From Coriaria nepalensis (taxonomy: Eukaryota; Streptophyta; Magnoliopsida; Cucurbitales; Coriariaceae): DNA of 64,000 nt. Below, piece after piece: positions 24,291-37,400 of this stretch; positions within the stretch are counted from its first letter, which is position 1, and each line of letters starts with the position of its first letter. The notes beneath the pieces are model-generated. The model was not told where the DNA came from. It made no database searches and worked only from the letters and a program-made list of their open reading frames with translations. The translations under genes were made by a program, and so were the position numbers. The stretch covers positions 7,716,001 through 7,780,000 of the forward strand of contig CP114485.1 in assembly GCA_027186245.1 (NCBI GenBank). The letters are read 5' to 3'.

Positions 24291-25690
24291 AAAAGAAAGA
24301 AAAAAAAAAGTGAGAGAGCTAGAATTGCTAAGAAACCCTATTCTTGGCCATTTATTTCCAACTTTTTTTCATAAAACCTATTAGCCAAAATACCATTTTC
24401 TTTTTCTTTTTCTAATTATTGGACCTAGAGTTAAGATTTTGTGTTTTCCATCTTTTTTATCAATTGATTATCTTTTTTAAACAAAGAAGTTTTTTAAATT
24501 AGGGAGCATATGCATAGTTAGTATGATGACTTAGATTATTGACTGCCCAATTGTGGCAAAAAATGTTGTACAAGCAAATGAAGCTTTACCCTCAAGAGGT
24601 GGCATTGTTGGTGGTAAAGGGTGGTTCTTATAGTTAATATACATATAATTTGATCCTCAAGAGGTAATATAATTTGATCCTGATACCAATTCGAGTCCCG
24701 ATTAATATTCTCACTATTGGGATCGGTATACAAAAAAAATATTCTAATCACAATTTAAATGGGATCGGGACCAGGAATCCCGATGGTATCAGAAAAAATC
24801 TCACCCCTATTTTTAAGAACTACATTAAAAAAGAAATCAGGAATCAAACATATTATAATTTGATATAAACTTGTTTTATTTCATTAAAACTCTCGGAACT
24901 TTGAACACATTCCCCAGAAAATTTTCAAAAATAATAATAATGAAAAAGAAAAAAGTGAACTAAACCCCTTTATAATATATTGAAATGGAAACTAAAAAAA
25001 AGGCATTTATAGTAAGCCTTGTAGCCGACAGAAATTGGTTGACCATCAAATCTAATATTAACCGTAAATAATTAAACTCATAATTGAGAGAAAATCTAAA
25101 AGGCCTATTTATAATTTAGAATAATTATGAATTGATCTATTTGTAATTTTAATATTTTAAGAGATTTATTTATAATTTATGATAAATTTAGAGGGACCCA
25201 TTTATAATAACAATAAATTTCAAATTATCCACATTCCTTTTTATTTTTATACTTTCTTTCTTATCTCTTTGTTTTAATAACTTTTCCATGACAAAAATAG
25301 TGATGGTTTGTACTTGAACAAAAATGAAAGGGTAATAGAATGGAGACCAAATTTAGACAAACTAGATGACTCGATAATTATTTATACTAGTCACTTGATT
25401 AATGAGTTTGCAAGTAGTTGATGTATATAATTATCAAATCGCTCATTTTATCTAAATTTTATCAAAGTTTAGTATTCTGCCATTTTCTAAAGTAAAAATT
25501 AAGAAATTAATTAAACTTTAATATCGTAATATAAATTAATAAGTGTTAAAAAATATCAAAAACTAAATTTAAATAGATTTAATGATGTAACATGTTAGAT
25601 TGAATCACTTTAATAGTTATTCATAAAAAATTAACGGGTCCTTCAGTAAAGTCAATGTTAACCACCTAAAAGTTTTCTGGGCAAAGTAAC
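24291..25690. other. Intergenic, no gene seen
   Basis: AT-rich. Small repeated phrases such as ATTTATAATTTA recur around 25100-25210 but form no clear element. Confidence 0.45.
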
Positions 25691-25699
25691 CATTCTATT

Positions 25700-28560
25700 T
25701 TCATATTATTTTTTAAAATTACCAAAATATTCTCATCACCCTCCCCCTATCTTCTACAAAAGTCAATGTTAACAAATCGAAATCGAAAACTTCAATTCTT
25801 CTAATCTATTATATTATGATCTTACTCTTTCCTTACTTCTAATCCATTCTTCGATCTTTATTTTCCTCTTCCTTCATTCTTTTGCAAGCTTCTTAATCGA
25901 AGAGCATGAAGTTTCGTTAGAGGTGTTTCATCTTTACTTCCTTTCAGCATGTTCAAGCTTGTATCCTTTATTTATATTTTTAATGGTTGATAGATAATCG
26001 TAATAGAAACATAAATTCGTCTAATTTTGTGTATTTTATTTTCATTTTTCTTTTGTTTGCTTCTACAATGCATAAAGAAAAGAAGATGTAAATCTAATGT
26101 TCATCGGGTCATCGAGCCATTAGGTTCATAGTTATGACACTTTTGAGTTTCTTACCTCTAATCTTGAAAGCTCGAGTGGTACTCTCAAGATCTATTGAGC
26201 CATCATGTATTGAGGTCATAAGCTTTATAATTCTTTAATCTAAACCTAAAAATCATAAATATTAAACTCTAAACCCAAAATCTTAGACCCTAAACCCCTA
26301 AACAGTAAACTCAAAACCTTAAACCTTAAACTCTAAACTTTAAATCGTAGATTCTAAATCCTAAATCCTAAATCCTAGACTCTACACTTTAAACCCTAGA
26401 CTCTAAATCATATATAAACCTTATACTCTACATCTAAGACCCTAGATCCTAAACATTATATTCTAAACATTAAACCCTATACTCTAAACCTTATACTCTA
26501 CACTTTAAACCCTAGATCTTAAACCTTATACTTAAAACTTTAAACATTATACTCTAAACCATAAACCTTTACTTTAAACCTTAAACCCTAAATTCTAAAC
26601 CTTAAACTATACACCTTAAATCTTATATTCTATAAACTGTAAACCTTAAATCTTATATTCTAAATTCTAAACCTTATACTCTACCTTAAGTCCTAGAATC
26701 TAAACTCTAAACTATAAATCGTACACTCTAAACTTTAAACTCGAGATCCTAAACCTTATACTCTAAACCTTAAACCCTTAACATAAACAACCCGAAACCT
26801 TAGAATGTAAATACTAAATCCTAAACCCTAAACATTATACTCTACACATTAAACCCTCGATCATAAATCTTAAACTCTTAACGTTAAATCTTATACTCGA
26901 AATCCTAAACCTTATACTCAACCCTAAAATCTAGAATCTAAACCCTAAACTTTATACTCTAAAACCTAAAGCTTACACTCTAAACTTTATATCATAGATC
27001 CTAAACCTTAAACTCGAGATCTTACACCTTATACCCTAAACCTTAAACCCTTAACAAAAAAAAAAAAAAAACCCTAAACCTTAGACTCCAAACACTAAAT
27101 CTTAAACTCTAAACCTTATACTCTACACCTTAGAGTCTAAGATTTATGATTTAAAGTACAGGGTCTAGGGTTAAGGGTTTAAGGTTTAGAGTTTAGGGTT
27201 AGAGTATGAGGTTTAGGGTTTAAAGTCTAGGTTTAAGGTGCAAAATATAATATTAAGGGTTTAAGGTGTAGAATATAAGGTTTAGGTTTAATGTCTAGGT
27301 TTAAGGTTTAGCATATAAGGTTTTGGATTTAGGCTTTGAGGTGTAGAGTGTAAGGTGTAGTATTTAGAGTCTAAGGTTTATGATTTTTTGGGGTTAAGGG
27401 CTTAAAGTTTAGAGTATAAAGATTTAAGGTTTAGGATTTAGGGTTTGAAATTAAAGTTTAAGGTTTAGGATTTAGAATATAATGTTTACGGTTTAGGGTA
27501 TAAAGTTTAGGATCAAGAGTTTAAGGTGTAGAGTATAAGGTTTAAGATATAGGGTTTAGAGTCTATGATTTAAGATTTAGAGTTTAAGATTTAGGATTAA
27601 GGGTTTAAGGTGTAGAGTATAAGGTTTAGGATTTAGGGTTTTGGGTTTAGTGTTTAGAGCCTAAGGTTAAGGTTTTAGGGTTAATGATTTAAGATTTAGA
27701 GTATAAGTTTTAGGGTTTAGAGCATGCAGTTTAGCGTTTAGAATATAAGGTTTAAGGTTGAAAGTTTTAAATTTAAAATCTAGATTTTAAGGTGTAGAGT
27801 ATAAAGTATGGGGTTAAGGTTTTAAAGTTTATGATTTATGGTTTATGGTTTTAGGGTTAAGGGGTTAGGTTTAAAGTATAAGGTTTAGGATCTAGGGTTT
27901 AATATATATAGTATAAGATTTAGGGTTTAGAGACTAATATTTAAGATTTAGAAACTAGTGTTTAAGGTTTATGATTTGAGATTTAGAGTCTAAAGTGTTA
28001 CGATTTAGGATTTATTGTTTTTGGACTAATGTTTATGGTTTATAGTATAAGATCTTGGATTTAAGGTTTGTAGTTTAATATTTGTGGTTTTAGGTTTAAG
28101 TTAAAGGATTTTAAAGTCTCTTACCTCAATACCCAATGGCTTGATAGATCTTGAGAGTATCCATTGAGCTATCTATATTAGAGGTCGTGGACTAAAAACT
28201 TTCCGAACTCTAAACTTGATGGGCATCATATTTATAACTTTTTTTCTCTATGCGTTACAGAGAGAAATGAAAGTAAAATATAAATAAAATACAAAAAATA
28301 TGACGAATTTATGTTTCCATTATGATTATTTTTCTTCTGAGTTTTAAGAGTCGCTACTTTTTTGCAAAGGAGTGAATGGAAATGGATTCAATGAAGACAA
28401 AATTGCGAACAAAATATGAACAAAGATGGGTTATGAGTGGAATGTGATCGAAGTGATTTGATATCAGAATGTGAAACTTAGAGAGTCAATAAAGAGAACT
28501 GATATTTGCAATTATAGAGGGATGAGAGAAGTTAAGATTTTTTATTTTTATTTTTTTTCT
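25700..28560. mobile_element. Large foldback element with telomere-like arms
   Basis: The left and right halves are inverted copies about a centre near 27150. GAAACATAAATTCGTC (about 26006) pairs with its inverse near 28305. ACTCTCAAGATCTAT (26181-26195) pairs with its inverse at 28144-28158. GTATTGAGGT (about 26208) is matched inversely near 28130. Between them lie CCCTAAA-like repeats, then TTTAGGG-like repeats. There is no coding frame. The left end holds ATTACCAAAATATTCTCATC, similar to the ends of other elements in the window. I infer a non-autonomous Mutator-like foldback. Ends are approximate. Confidence 0.65.
26230..28110. repeat. Degenerate telomere-like repeats in two opposed blocks
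   Basis: About 26230-27130 is packed with variants of CCCTAAA (AAACCCTAAACC, ACTCTAAACCTTA). About 27135-28110 is packed with variants of TTTAGGG (GGTTTAGGGTT, AAGGTTTAG). The order, C-rich then G-rich strand, is the reverse of what an end-to-end chromosome fusion gives (TTTAGGG then CCCTAAA), so this is not a fused telomere. The units are diverged in length and sequence. Confidence 0.85.
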
Positions 28561-28699
28561 TTTCTATTTTGAATGTAGTAATGTTAAGAGCTTTGTAATA
28601 AATTTTTGTATTTATTATTTTTATTTATATTAAGAAATTAGAAGAATGTCGTTATGTAAAGAATTTTTAACATGTGTCTAATGTATATAATTGTAGGAC

Positions 28700-29570
28700 T
28701 ATGTATATATAATAAATAGAATATGATAAACAATAACTAAAAAAATAGTGATGCTATAAAATAGAACAGTATGTAAAATAGAATCTGTAAAAATAGAACG
28801 AAAAAAAAGAAAAAGAATAAAACATAATCTGTAAAAAATAAAACAGAATAGTAAAATATAATAAAATAGAATATGTAAAATATAACAGAAAAGCAAACTA
28901 GAACAAAATAGCATATGTAAAAATAAAATAGAATAGAAAAACTAGAACAGAATAGAAAAAACAAAAGAGAACAGAATCTGAAAAGACAAAATAGAACAGA
29001 AATAGAAAATCAAACCGACACCTATTATGCAATAGTTTCTTTAAAATAGATTCACCCCCTCCCGTCGGTGCAAAATGTTGAACGACGTCTGTTTCCCAGG
29101 ATACCACAGAGACAAATAGAAGCGACGCACCACCGAACTATTCCTGACGAACTCAAACAATGGCTCGAACTCTACCACACTAGAAACTTAGAACTCTAAA
29201 GAGATGAATGAAAAGAGAGAGCTTTCGGTTTTTTGTTCGTGTTTTCAAATTGGAGGAAGATGTCAATTTATAGGCTTATGAGGGGAGAGGAGATTAATGT
29301 AAATTAATTTGGGTTTAATTCAGGTTTAAATATGATGAAATTAAATTTCATCCTTTCATCTTCAATCTTTCATCTTCAAACCTGCAGAAGAAAAAAAATA
29401 TATCCGGGAGAAAAACAAAAAGAGGGTCAAGGCAAATCGGGTCGTTTTCGGGCCGACATTCGGCACACCCAAGTGTAGGCGCACACGAACCAAGCCCGAT
29501 CCGGTCCGGATTTGCACTCCCCTACAGGCGCGCACAAGAGAGAATATTCTAAATTATATTTTATTACCCA
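28700..29570 (-). mobile_element. Probable LTR remnant with adjoining low-complexity tract
   Basis: On the minus strand, about 29570-29020 has the look of the promoter and R/U5 part of a plant LTR: a TATAAATTG box (complement near 29270), a CTCTCTCTTTTC start region, and a GGTATCCTGGGAAACAG stretch followed by GGGAGGGGGTGAATC. It runs into an A-rich, AAATAGAACAG-type low-complexity tract at 28700-29000. Ends and target duplication were not found. Confidence 0.35.
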
Positions 29571-29579
29571 TTAACAAAT

Positions 29580-30176
29580 GTGCAATTCTATATAAACATT
29601 CTCCCATTTGTTTCCCTTTCCAATATGGAATAAAATTTTCTTTTTCATTTTTTCTCCTTCAAACCATTTCAATTGTTACACTTTGAGATTTAATTTCTTA
29701 TTTACTCATTAATCATTTTGAGTGTACTATATACTGATTCGAAGCTCTCACGGAAGAGAATCTGAATCAGTTTTGACATTTTGTTTACATGAAGTGGACT
29801 CTACTCAAAATTAAGTATAAATATAATATGTTGATATACTAATTTTTCCAATAATAGTAAATATTAAAATTAATCTTCCAAATTCTCGCTAAATGAATGA
29901 AAGACTAAATTAGATGTTAAAGTTCTTCCCACTTTAGTTAAACTTTTTTTCTTTGTAAAATTTAAATTTATAAGAGCTGTTATTTTTTATTTATTTATTT
30001 TTTTGTTTCCCCCGATTGAGCCAATGGGACAATGCTACTCGATTAAAAGATCATATTATCATAGTAGATAAGTATTATGATTCGGACAAGGTATGGTCCA
30101 CTCACATTCTCTAACTAAACTAGGCTGCACTAAGATAAAGAGAAGTCTCAAATGGGAGACCCTGATCATATCTACA

Positions 30177-30207
<31 letters not shown>

Positions 30208-31640
30208 AACAGTCCAATATTATGGGAATTGTGATAGTAGATAGAACTAGTAGCCATTGAATCATTAGTCGGTCATGGTCATGAAAATGGAGTATTAACT
30301 ATTAACCATGAAAATGGAGTATTAACTATTAACCGCTATGTATGAACCGACATTTAATGCCAACGCTAATTTTGGTGTGGACGGTTTAAATATATTATCG
30401 GTTTTTAAAAATTAAATAAAATATAAACAATTATAATAATTTTCTTTTTCTTCAAGGTTTGCAGAATGAAAGCATCACATTTTTATAATAACAGACCAAT
30501 ATAATTGAGTTTGGGATTATAATTTATAATTTATAGTAAATATATATTTACAACTTTGAAAAATCTTAAATTCGAACATATTTTTATATAATAATAAAAT
30601 TAATTATTTTTTTTAGCATGCTCAAATATATAGAAACAAAAGAAAAATCAAAACCTCGGTTAGTTTTATTTATTTTGTTGCTATTATTATTAAAAAAAAA
30701 CAATAAACTATTCATTAAAAAATATGAATAGCAAAAAAAAAAAAAAAAAAAAAAAATTAGAAGTAGCCAAAATTTTGATTCTTTTTTAACTTCTATATAT
30801 TTTGGACATATTAGAAAAAAATTATTTTTTCATGTAAAAATATGTTTGGATTCATTAAGCAGTAGATATATATCAACAAAAAACTGTAGAATAGGGGCTC
30901 CAAACGCTATATAACGGGCCTGATTGTTTCTAAATTTTAAACTATGTTTTGAAAAAATTTATTTTTTTAGTAGATATAATTTAATGTGCGTAGTAAAATA
31001 TTTTTAATTTTAATAATTATAAAAAATATTTTTAAAAATTTAAAAATTATAATTTTTTTCTTCTTCTCTAATTTTATGTCACCACCCGTTGCTAGAAAAA
31101 AAAAAGAGGGAAGAAAATATAATTTTAAAATTTTTAAAAGTACTTTTTATAATTATAAAAATTAATTAAAAAATAAAAATTTAATATAATTTAATATATT
31201 ATTATTTTTCTTAAATCACGATATATTATTAAAATTTATTTTAAAACACCATTTATATATAATTATTTTCTTTATAGAAATATTCCTAATTTTTGGATAC
31301 TACTCTTATCGTCCTATCCCTAAATACATAACATGATTAATTCTTAGGATTAGACTTCAAGGTATTTGATAATTCTCATATTAAAATTTTAGATGTAAAT
31401 TTAAATCTCTATTCACATATAAATGTATAATTTAATATTATAATATATAATATATTTTAATCATTAGATAAATATCCAAAAATTTATAACAGAATAACTT
31501 CAAAAGTAACCCTGTTTATTACTCAGACTATCTTCTAACATACGTCATAAATTTTATAGAATAGTAGATATTATAATAGTAAGTCTGCCAATCTAGTAAA
31601 ACAATAAATAAATAAATAAATAAATATATATATATTTATT
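29580..31640. other. Intergenic with microsatellites, no gene seen
   Basis: Very AT-rich. Contains a TAAA tetranucleotide array (about 30177-30207), an A-run of about 23 bases near 30735, and another AAAT array at about 31603-31623. Confidence 0.5.
30280..30333. repeat. Perfect 27-bp tandem duplication
   Basis: The unit CATGAAAATGGAGTATTAAC plus TATTAAC occurs twice in a row (30280-30306 and 30307-30333) without a mismatch, indicating a recent local duplication. Confidence 0.95.
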
Positions 31641-31649
31641 TATTATTAT

Positions 31650-33900
31650 TGTTTTTTGTTCCAAAATCAACGGAAGATCTAACTTTCAATAAAGCCGACA
31701 TCAAAGCCTCAATTCTAAATTTATAAAGAAGAAAAAAGAAATTTGATGGACCCAAACTTTGACTCACAGTATCTAATTTTTGGCAGAAAAGCCATCATTT
31801 AATGCGACAAAAAAATAAAAAAATAATTCACTTTTTGGTATCAGTATAATTGTGGCTATGAACCTTCCACGTTAGTAACCATATATTTAGAAATTTATAG
31901 AGTTAATTTAAAAATATATCCTTATTTTATTAAATAATTTTTTCTTAAATATTTTCATGCATAATCTTGAAAAATTAAAAATAAAATAAATTTAAAGAAA
32001 AATATTAATATCTTTCCCTCCTCTCTTCTTTTTCTTTCTCACCAAACTAGCGGACATTCCTTCTTCAAGAAATTGATTTTCGATTTTCCTCCGTTTTCCT
32101 TATTTTTCACTCAAATAAGTATTTTCTCCTCTGTTTCGTCCTCGCCCATCATGCAAATTAGTTTTTCAGTCCGTGATCATAATTTCAAACACGTTCCAAA
32201 TATTATAAAATTATAAAACTAAACTCTTAGATCTTTTTATAACGTTATAAATTTGGAAGCTATTTGAAATGTCTAGAAAAAGATCATAGATTAGACTAAT
32301 CTGAAATCTTAGTTCGAAATTAATTTCGGTCCAAAATTCTGTGAAAATTTAGTCCGAAAATTTAATATTATTTATTCAACTTCAAGAAATAATTTTATGA
32401 ATTTTGGTTAAAAATAATTTTATAACAACTAAAACTAATCTGAAATACATGAACAATGATTTCGGATTCGAACCGGTCTGAAATCAACATTTCAGAGCAA
32501 AACTCAAGATTATTCAATCAAGTTCAAGAATTTTTATCTAGACTTTATAACTTTGATTGAGGTATTCCTAGACTCTATGGAAGCTTTAAAAGTCATGATA
32601 TATATATATATATTAGTATTGCAACCGCTATGAAATATATGAACAAAGATTTCGGACTGGCACCAGTCCGTAATGTTAGTTCGAAATATTAATTTCGGAT
32701 CAAGAATCAATATTTTTTAGTCAACTTCAAGAATTTTTATCTTGAATTATATTACTTTGATTGACATGTTCCTAAATTCTATAGCAACCTCTAAGAGTGT
32801 AGTTTTATGATATATATATATAATTTTATAGCATTTAGAACTAGTTTGAATTATATGGATAAAGATTTTGGATTGAAACGGGTTCAAAATCAACATTTCA
32901 AATCAAAACTCAATATTAATCAATCAACTTCAATAATTTTTATATCAAATTATATAGCTTTGATTGAAGTATTCTTGGTGTCTATGAAAAACTCTAAAAG
33001 TTTAGTTTTATGATATATATTTTTTTTATAATTTTATAATATTTGTAACCAGTTTGAAATATATAAATAAAGATTTTGAACTGAATTAGTCTGAAATCTA
33101 GTCCAAGATTTCGTGTTGGAACCAATCTAAAATCATAATTACAGACTAAAAAACTAATCTCCATGGTGGGCGACGGACAAAAATGGAGCATAAAACTTTT
33201 TGTCGGACAAAAAATGAGGAAAATGGTGTTCGATTTTTGAACAATAAAGAAATAGGAAATGCAGCAAAACGAAAATCGATTTTTTAAATGAGAAAGAATG
33301 GATTGAAGGACTTTCCAAAAAAAAAAAAAAAGGAATGAATCGAAGGAAGAAGATGAGAATAATATAATAATTTTTTTTTTATTATTTTCGGAATTAAAAA
33401 TAAAAAGAAAGTCCTTTGACAATAGTTAAGTTATTTGACAAAAACGTTTTTTTTGACATAAAATTAACTAAATATCCCAAACTTATATCTCAAATTTAAA
33501 TTTTAGTTACTCTATATTCTTCTAATTATTTTATTGTTAAATGTTAAGCAAGGAATGTAATAACATAAATTATGTTGCGAAATATGAAAGGAAGACATAA
33601 AAAATATTGAACTTAAATAAAATAATTAAGTTGATAATAATTTTAATTTATCAAAGTCAATTCAGTTATTTACTTTATTAAATTGAAAAAAACTACAAAC
33701 TTAACGATTTTATTAAAATTTAATTTTTTTTATAGTTTCCCTATCATCATCTCTCGTTACGTAAATATCTATTGTTAAAGAGTAATTTTTTTCCCCCTCA
33801 TTTTCTTTTCCATATTATGATCTATGTATGCATTTGGCTTGACTGTTTGAAAAGTGGGAAGTTGGAATGAATTATTAGACAGTGAGAGAGAGAAAAATGC
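31650..33900. repeat. Duplicated segment, copy B (interrupted by a foldback element)
   Basis: Left part (about 31655-31900) and right part (about 33480-33890) match the contiguous copy A at 13305-13720. Examples are GTATCAGTATAATTGTGGCT on the left, and TATCTCAAATTTAAATTTTA and TCATTTTCTTTTCCATATTA on the right. A second extra stretch of roughly 230 bases (about 33520-33770) is also absent from copy A. The segment lies about 0.6 kb upstream of the TMK gene. Confidence 0.65.
31905..33478. mobile_element. Foldback Mutator-like element (copy 2 of the 9.0-10.5 kb family)
   Basis: The interior holds three or so copies of the same roughly 200-bp unit seen at 9.2-10.2 kb: TCAACTTCAAGAATTTTTAT, GATTGAGGTATTCCTAGACT, AAAGATTTCGGACTGG. 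The left end reads GAGTTAATTTAAAAATAT and the right end inverts to AGTTAATTTTATGTC. Flanks AAATTTATA and AAACTTATA agree at 8 of 9 positions, a likely 9-bp Mutator target duplication. The other copy of the host segment lacks the element. No coding content. Confidence 0.7.
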
Positions 33901-34079
33901 AACATAAGCTTATTTTTTTTGTATTGAAGCAATATTGAAATTTAAGAAAATAAATACCCAATAAAAAATTGCGGTCGGACACCAAAACATGTGGCGAGTG
34001 CCATGCTGGCTGTCGGCATTACATGCATACACATTATCAAAAGGGCATTGTTGTCAATATCGTGCATTTATTAAAACAG

Positions 34080-34157
34080 AGCGAATAGAGGAAGAAGAAG
34101 GAAGGAAAGAAAGTAAAGGAGGGAGGGAGCGAGAGAGAAGAGAGAAGAGAGAAAGAT
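34080..34157 (+). promoter_or_regulatory. Purine-rich (GA) tract upstream of TMK
   Basis: An almost pure A/G stretch (GAGGAAGAAGAAGG, then GGGAGGGAGC and GAGAGAAGAGAG) lies about 330-410 bases before the TMK start. GA-rich tracts are common in plant core promoters and leaders and are bound by BPC-type factors. Any role here is inference. Confidence 0.4.
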
Positions 34158-34488
34158 AGTTATGGTGGATTGATTATTTTTTTTTATCTGCTTCTTAATG
34201 AATAGATAAAAGCAGACAACAGTTTTTTCATCTTTTTGTATTTTTCAGTCAATTTGGGTTCTCCATCTTCTTTTTTGGGTGTCCAGTATCTTCCTTCACA
34301 ACTCTCTGTTTGTCCTTCTTTACCATATTTTCACTTCAGTCACTCATCAGTTTCCTTTTTCTGAATCTGGGTTTGTATTTTGGTGTTCTTTTCCCTTTTT
34401 GGGTCTAAAGAATTCTCACAATTGTTCTGAGTTGTAAGCTGCATTTCAATTATTCCGTTGTTTGAGCATTTTTACAGAGCCGTCACTG

Positions 34489-37400
34489 ATGGTGTATGAT
34501 CAGCGGCGGAGGCTCTGTTTCGCTCTTATTCTCTACCTTTTCCCTACGGTTTTCACCGCCACTGACCCAAACGACCTGAAAATTCTCAATGATTTCAGAG
34601 AAGGATTAGAAAACCCAGAGCTTCTCAAATGGCCCAAAAATGGCAACGACCCATGCGGGCCACCTCCATGGCCTCATGTTTTCTGCTCTGGCTCAAGAAT
34701 CTCACAAATTCAAGTCCAGGGTTTAGGCCTAAAAGGCCCATTACCTCAGAATCTCAACCAGCTCTCTTACCTCTCCAATTTGGGTCTTCAAAGAAACAGC
34801 TTCTCCGGAAAATTACCAACTTTTAGCGGCTTATCGGAATTGGAATTCGCCTACTTAGATAACAATGAATTCGACTCGATTCCATCCGATTTCTTCAATG
34901 GGCTTGTTAATGTCCGGGTAATAGCTTTGGATTACAACAATTTCAATTCAACATCCGGTTGGTCTCTTCCAAATGATCTTGAAAAATCAGTCCAATTGAC
35001 TAATCTTTCATTAATCAATTGTAATTTAGCCGGGGCTTTGCCAGATTTTATCGGGAACCTGCCTTCCCTGACAGCTTTGAAACTTGCTTACAATAGACTG
35101 TCCGGGAATATCCCTGAAAGTTTCCGGCAATCTTTGATGCAGATCTTGTGGTTGAATGATCAAGATAGTGGCGGAGGAGGAATGACAGGGGGTATTAATG
35201 TAATTCCATCAATGACATCTTTAACACAAGTTTGGTTACATGGGAACCAGTTTTCCGGGACGATTCCGGATAATATTGGAGATTTAGTTTCGTTGAAGGA
35301 ACTTAATCTCAATGGAAATCAACTTGTGGGTTTGATTCCGGAGAGTTTAGCCAATATGGAGCTTGACAACTTGGTACTTAACAATAACAAGCTAATGGGT
35401 CCAATTCCAAAGTTCAAATCCGGTAATGTTACCTACGATTTCAATTCCTTTTGTCAATCTGATCCCGGGCTTCAATGTGGACCCGTAGTCGATAGCTTAC
35501 TTGATTTTCTTGGAAATTTGAGTTATCCTTTAAGTCTTGCTTCTGAATGGTCTGGTAATGATCCTTGTGGAGGTCCATGGTTGGGATTAAGTTGTAATCA
35601 AGGGTCGGTTTCGGTGATTAATTTGCCTAATCGGGGGTTAAATGGTACTTTAACTTCTTCAATTGCAAGGTTAGAGGATTTGATGGATATTAGGCTAGGA
35701 GGGAACAATATACACGGTACAATTCCGAAGGGTCTTTCTGGGTTGCAATCTTTGAGATTGTTGGATTTGAGTGGGAACAATTTCGAGCCCCCATTGCCCA
35801 AATTTGGTGATAATGTGAAATTGGTCATTTCGGGCAATCCTTTTCTTCTTTCTAATCGGTCCCACCCATCTCCAACCTTACCAATTAATAGGCCACCATT
35901 GATAAGTCCGGTTGAAAGTCTGCCGCCCACGAGTTTAGAATCTCCGCCAAACAATACTCACTCAGGTATTGCAAAACCACCATCTATTACTTTCACTCCT
36001 CCTTCTCCACTCATAGACACTAAATCAAATCCATCTACTACCATGCCACTGAAATCCGCCCCAAAAGGCTCGAATGAGGTCAAAAGGACTGTGATGGTGA
36101 TTGGTTTTGTGGGTTTGGGTGTAGTTATCATTCTTCTATCGGTTCTTATGTGTATGGTTTGCAGTAGGAAGAGGAGATCCACCTTGGAGGCTCCTAGCTC
36201 GGTAGTAATTCATCCTCGTGATCCATCGGATCCGGAAAATATGATTAAGATTGCCGTATCAGATAATTCGACCAAAAGCTTATCCGGTCCAACCGGGACT
36301 AGTACTACTACTAGTACAAGTAACAAAAGTAGCGGGACAGAATATTCTCGTGTCATCGAAGCTGGGAACTTGGTTATTTCGGTTCAAGTTCTTCAAAAAG
36401 TGACCAAAAGTTTTGCACCCGAAAATGAGCTCGGACGGGGTGGGTTTGGAACGGTTTACAAGGGTGAATTAGATGATGGGACGGAAATAGCCGTGAAGAG
36501 AATGGAAAGCGGTATTTGTAGTAAAGCATTGGAGGAATTTCAGGCTGAGATCGGTGTTCTTTCGAAAGTAAGGCATAGGCATTTGGTATCACTTTTAGGG
36601 TATTCGATTGAAGGGAACGAAAGGCTTTTGGTTTATGAATATATGCCTCAAGGTGCTCTCAGTAGGCATCTTTTTCATTGGGAAAGTTTAAAATTGGAGC
36701 CTTTGTCTTGGACAAAGAGGGTTATGATTGCTTTGGATGTGGCTAGAGGGATGGAGTATCTTCATGGTTTAGCACACCATATTTTTATCCACCGAGATCT
36801 CAAGTCTTCTAACATTCTTCTTGATTATGATTTTCGGGCAAAAGTTTCGGATTTTGGGTTGGTAAAACTTGCTCCGGATGGTGCCAAGTCATTTGCAACT
36901 AAACTCGCTGGAACATTTGGATACCTAGCCCCTGAATATGCCGGTAAGTTTCTCTTTCCGAACTTCATCAATGATGCGTTTCAAATTTACGAGAAAATCT
37001 AAAAATTTAAAATTTGTTTTGGACTTTGAAATTTGAATTTGGTAATAAAAAATGAAGATAAGATTTCACCGTAGCAATTGTATTCTAGTCTAATATTGTG
37101 GACCCTAAGTAAAATTTTATTGGCCAAAATTGATTTTTTGAAGTTCCTTTTGTGAACTAATTGAAGATCCTGATTTTATTATATGTTTGCTTTCAACTCT
37201 ATATTTTTGTCTAATGAATAATTATTCGGTTTCATGGATTTATAGTTATGGGGAAGATCACGACTAAAGTCGATGTATTCAGCTATGGAGTAGTCTTGAT
37301 GGAGCTTCTAACAGGAATGATGGCACTTGATGAGAACCGTCCGGAGGAAAGCCGGTACTTAGCCGAGTGGTTTTGGAGAATCAAATCAAGCAAAGAAAAG

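Noticed and set aside
26230..28110. Telomere fusion or ancient chromosome end
   Set aside because: The strand order is CCCTAAA then TTTAGGG, opposite to an end-to-end fusion, and unique inverted sequence flanks both sides, which fits a foldback transposon better.
26230..28110. CRISPR-like or other regular spacer array
   Set aside because: The context is a plant nuclear genome, and the repeats are degenerate and contiguous without uniform spacers.
28699..29107. Minus-strand frames rich in Phe, Tyr and Leu
   Set aside because: They come from AAATAGAACAG low-complexity DNA and are compositional artefacts.
33000..33422. 142-residue minus-strand frame
   Set aside because: It lies inside the foldback element arm, is Phe/Ser-rich from A-runs, and has no domain.
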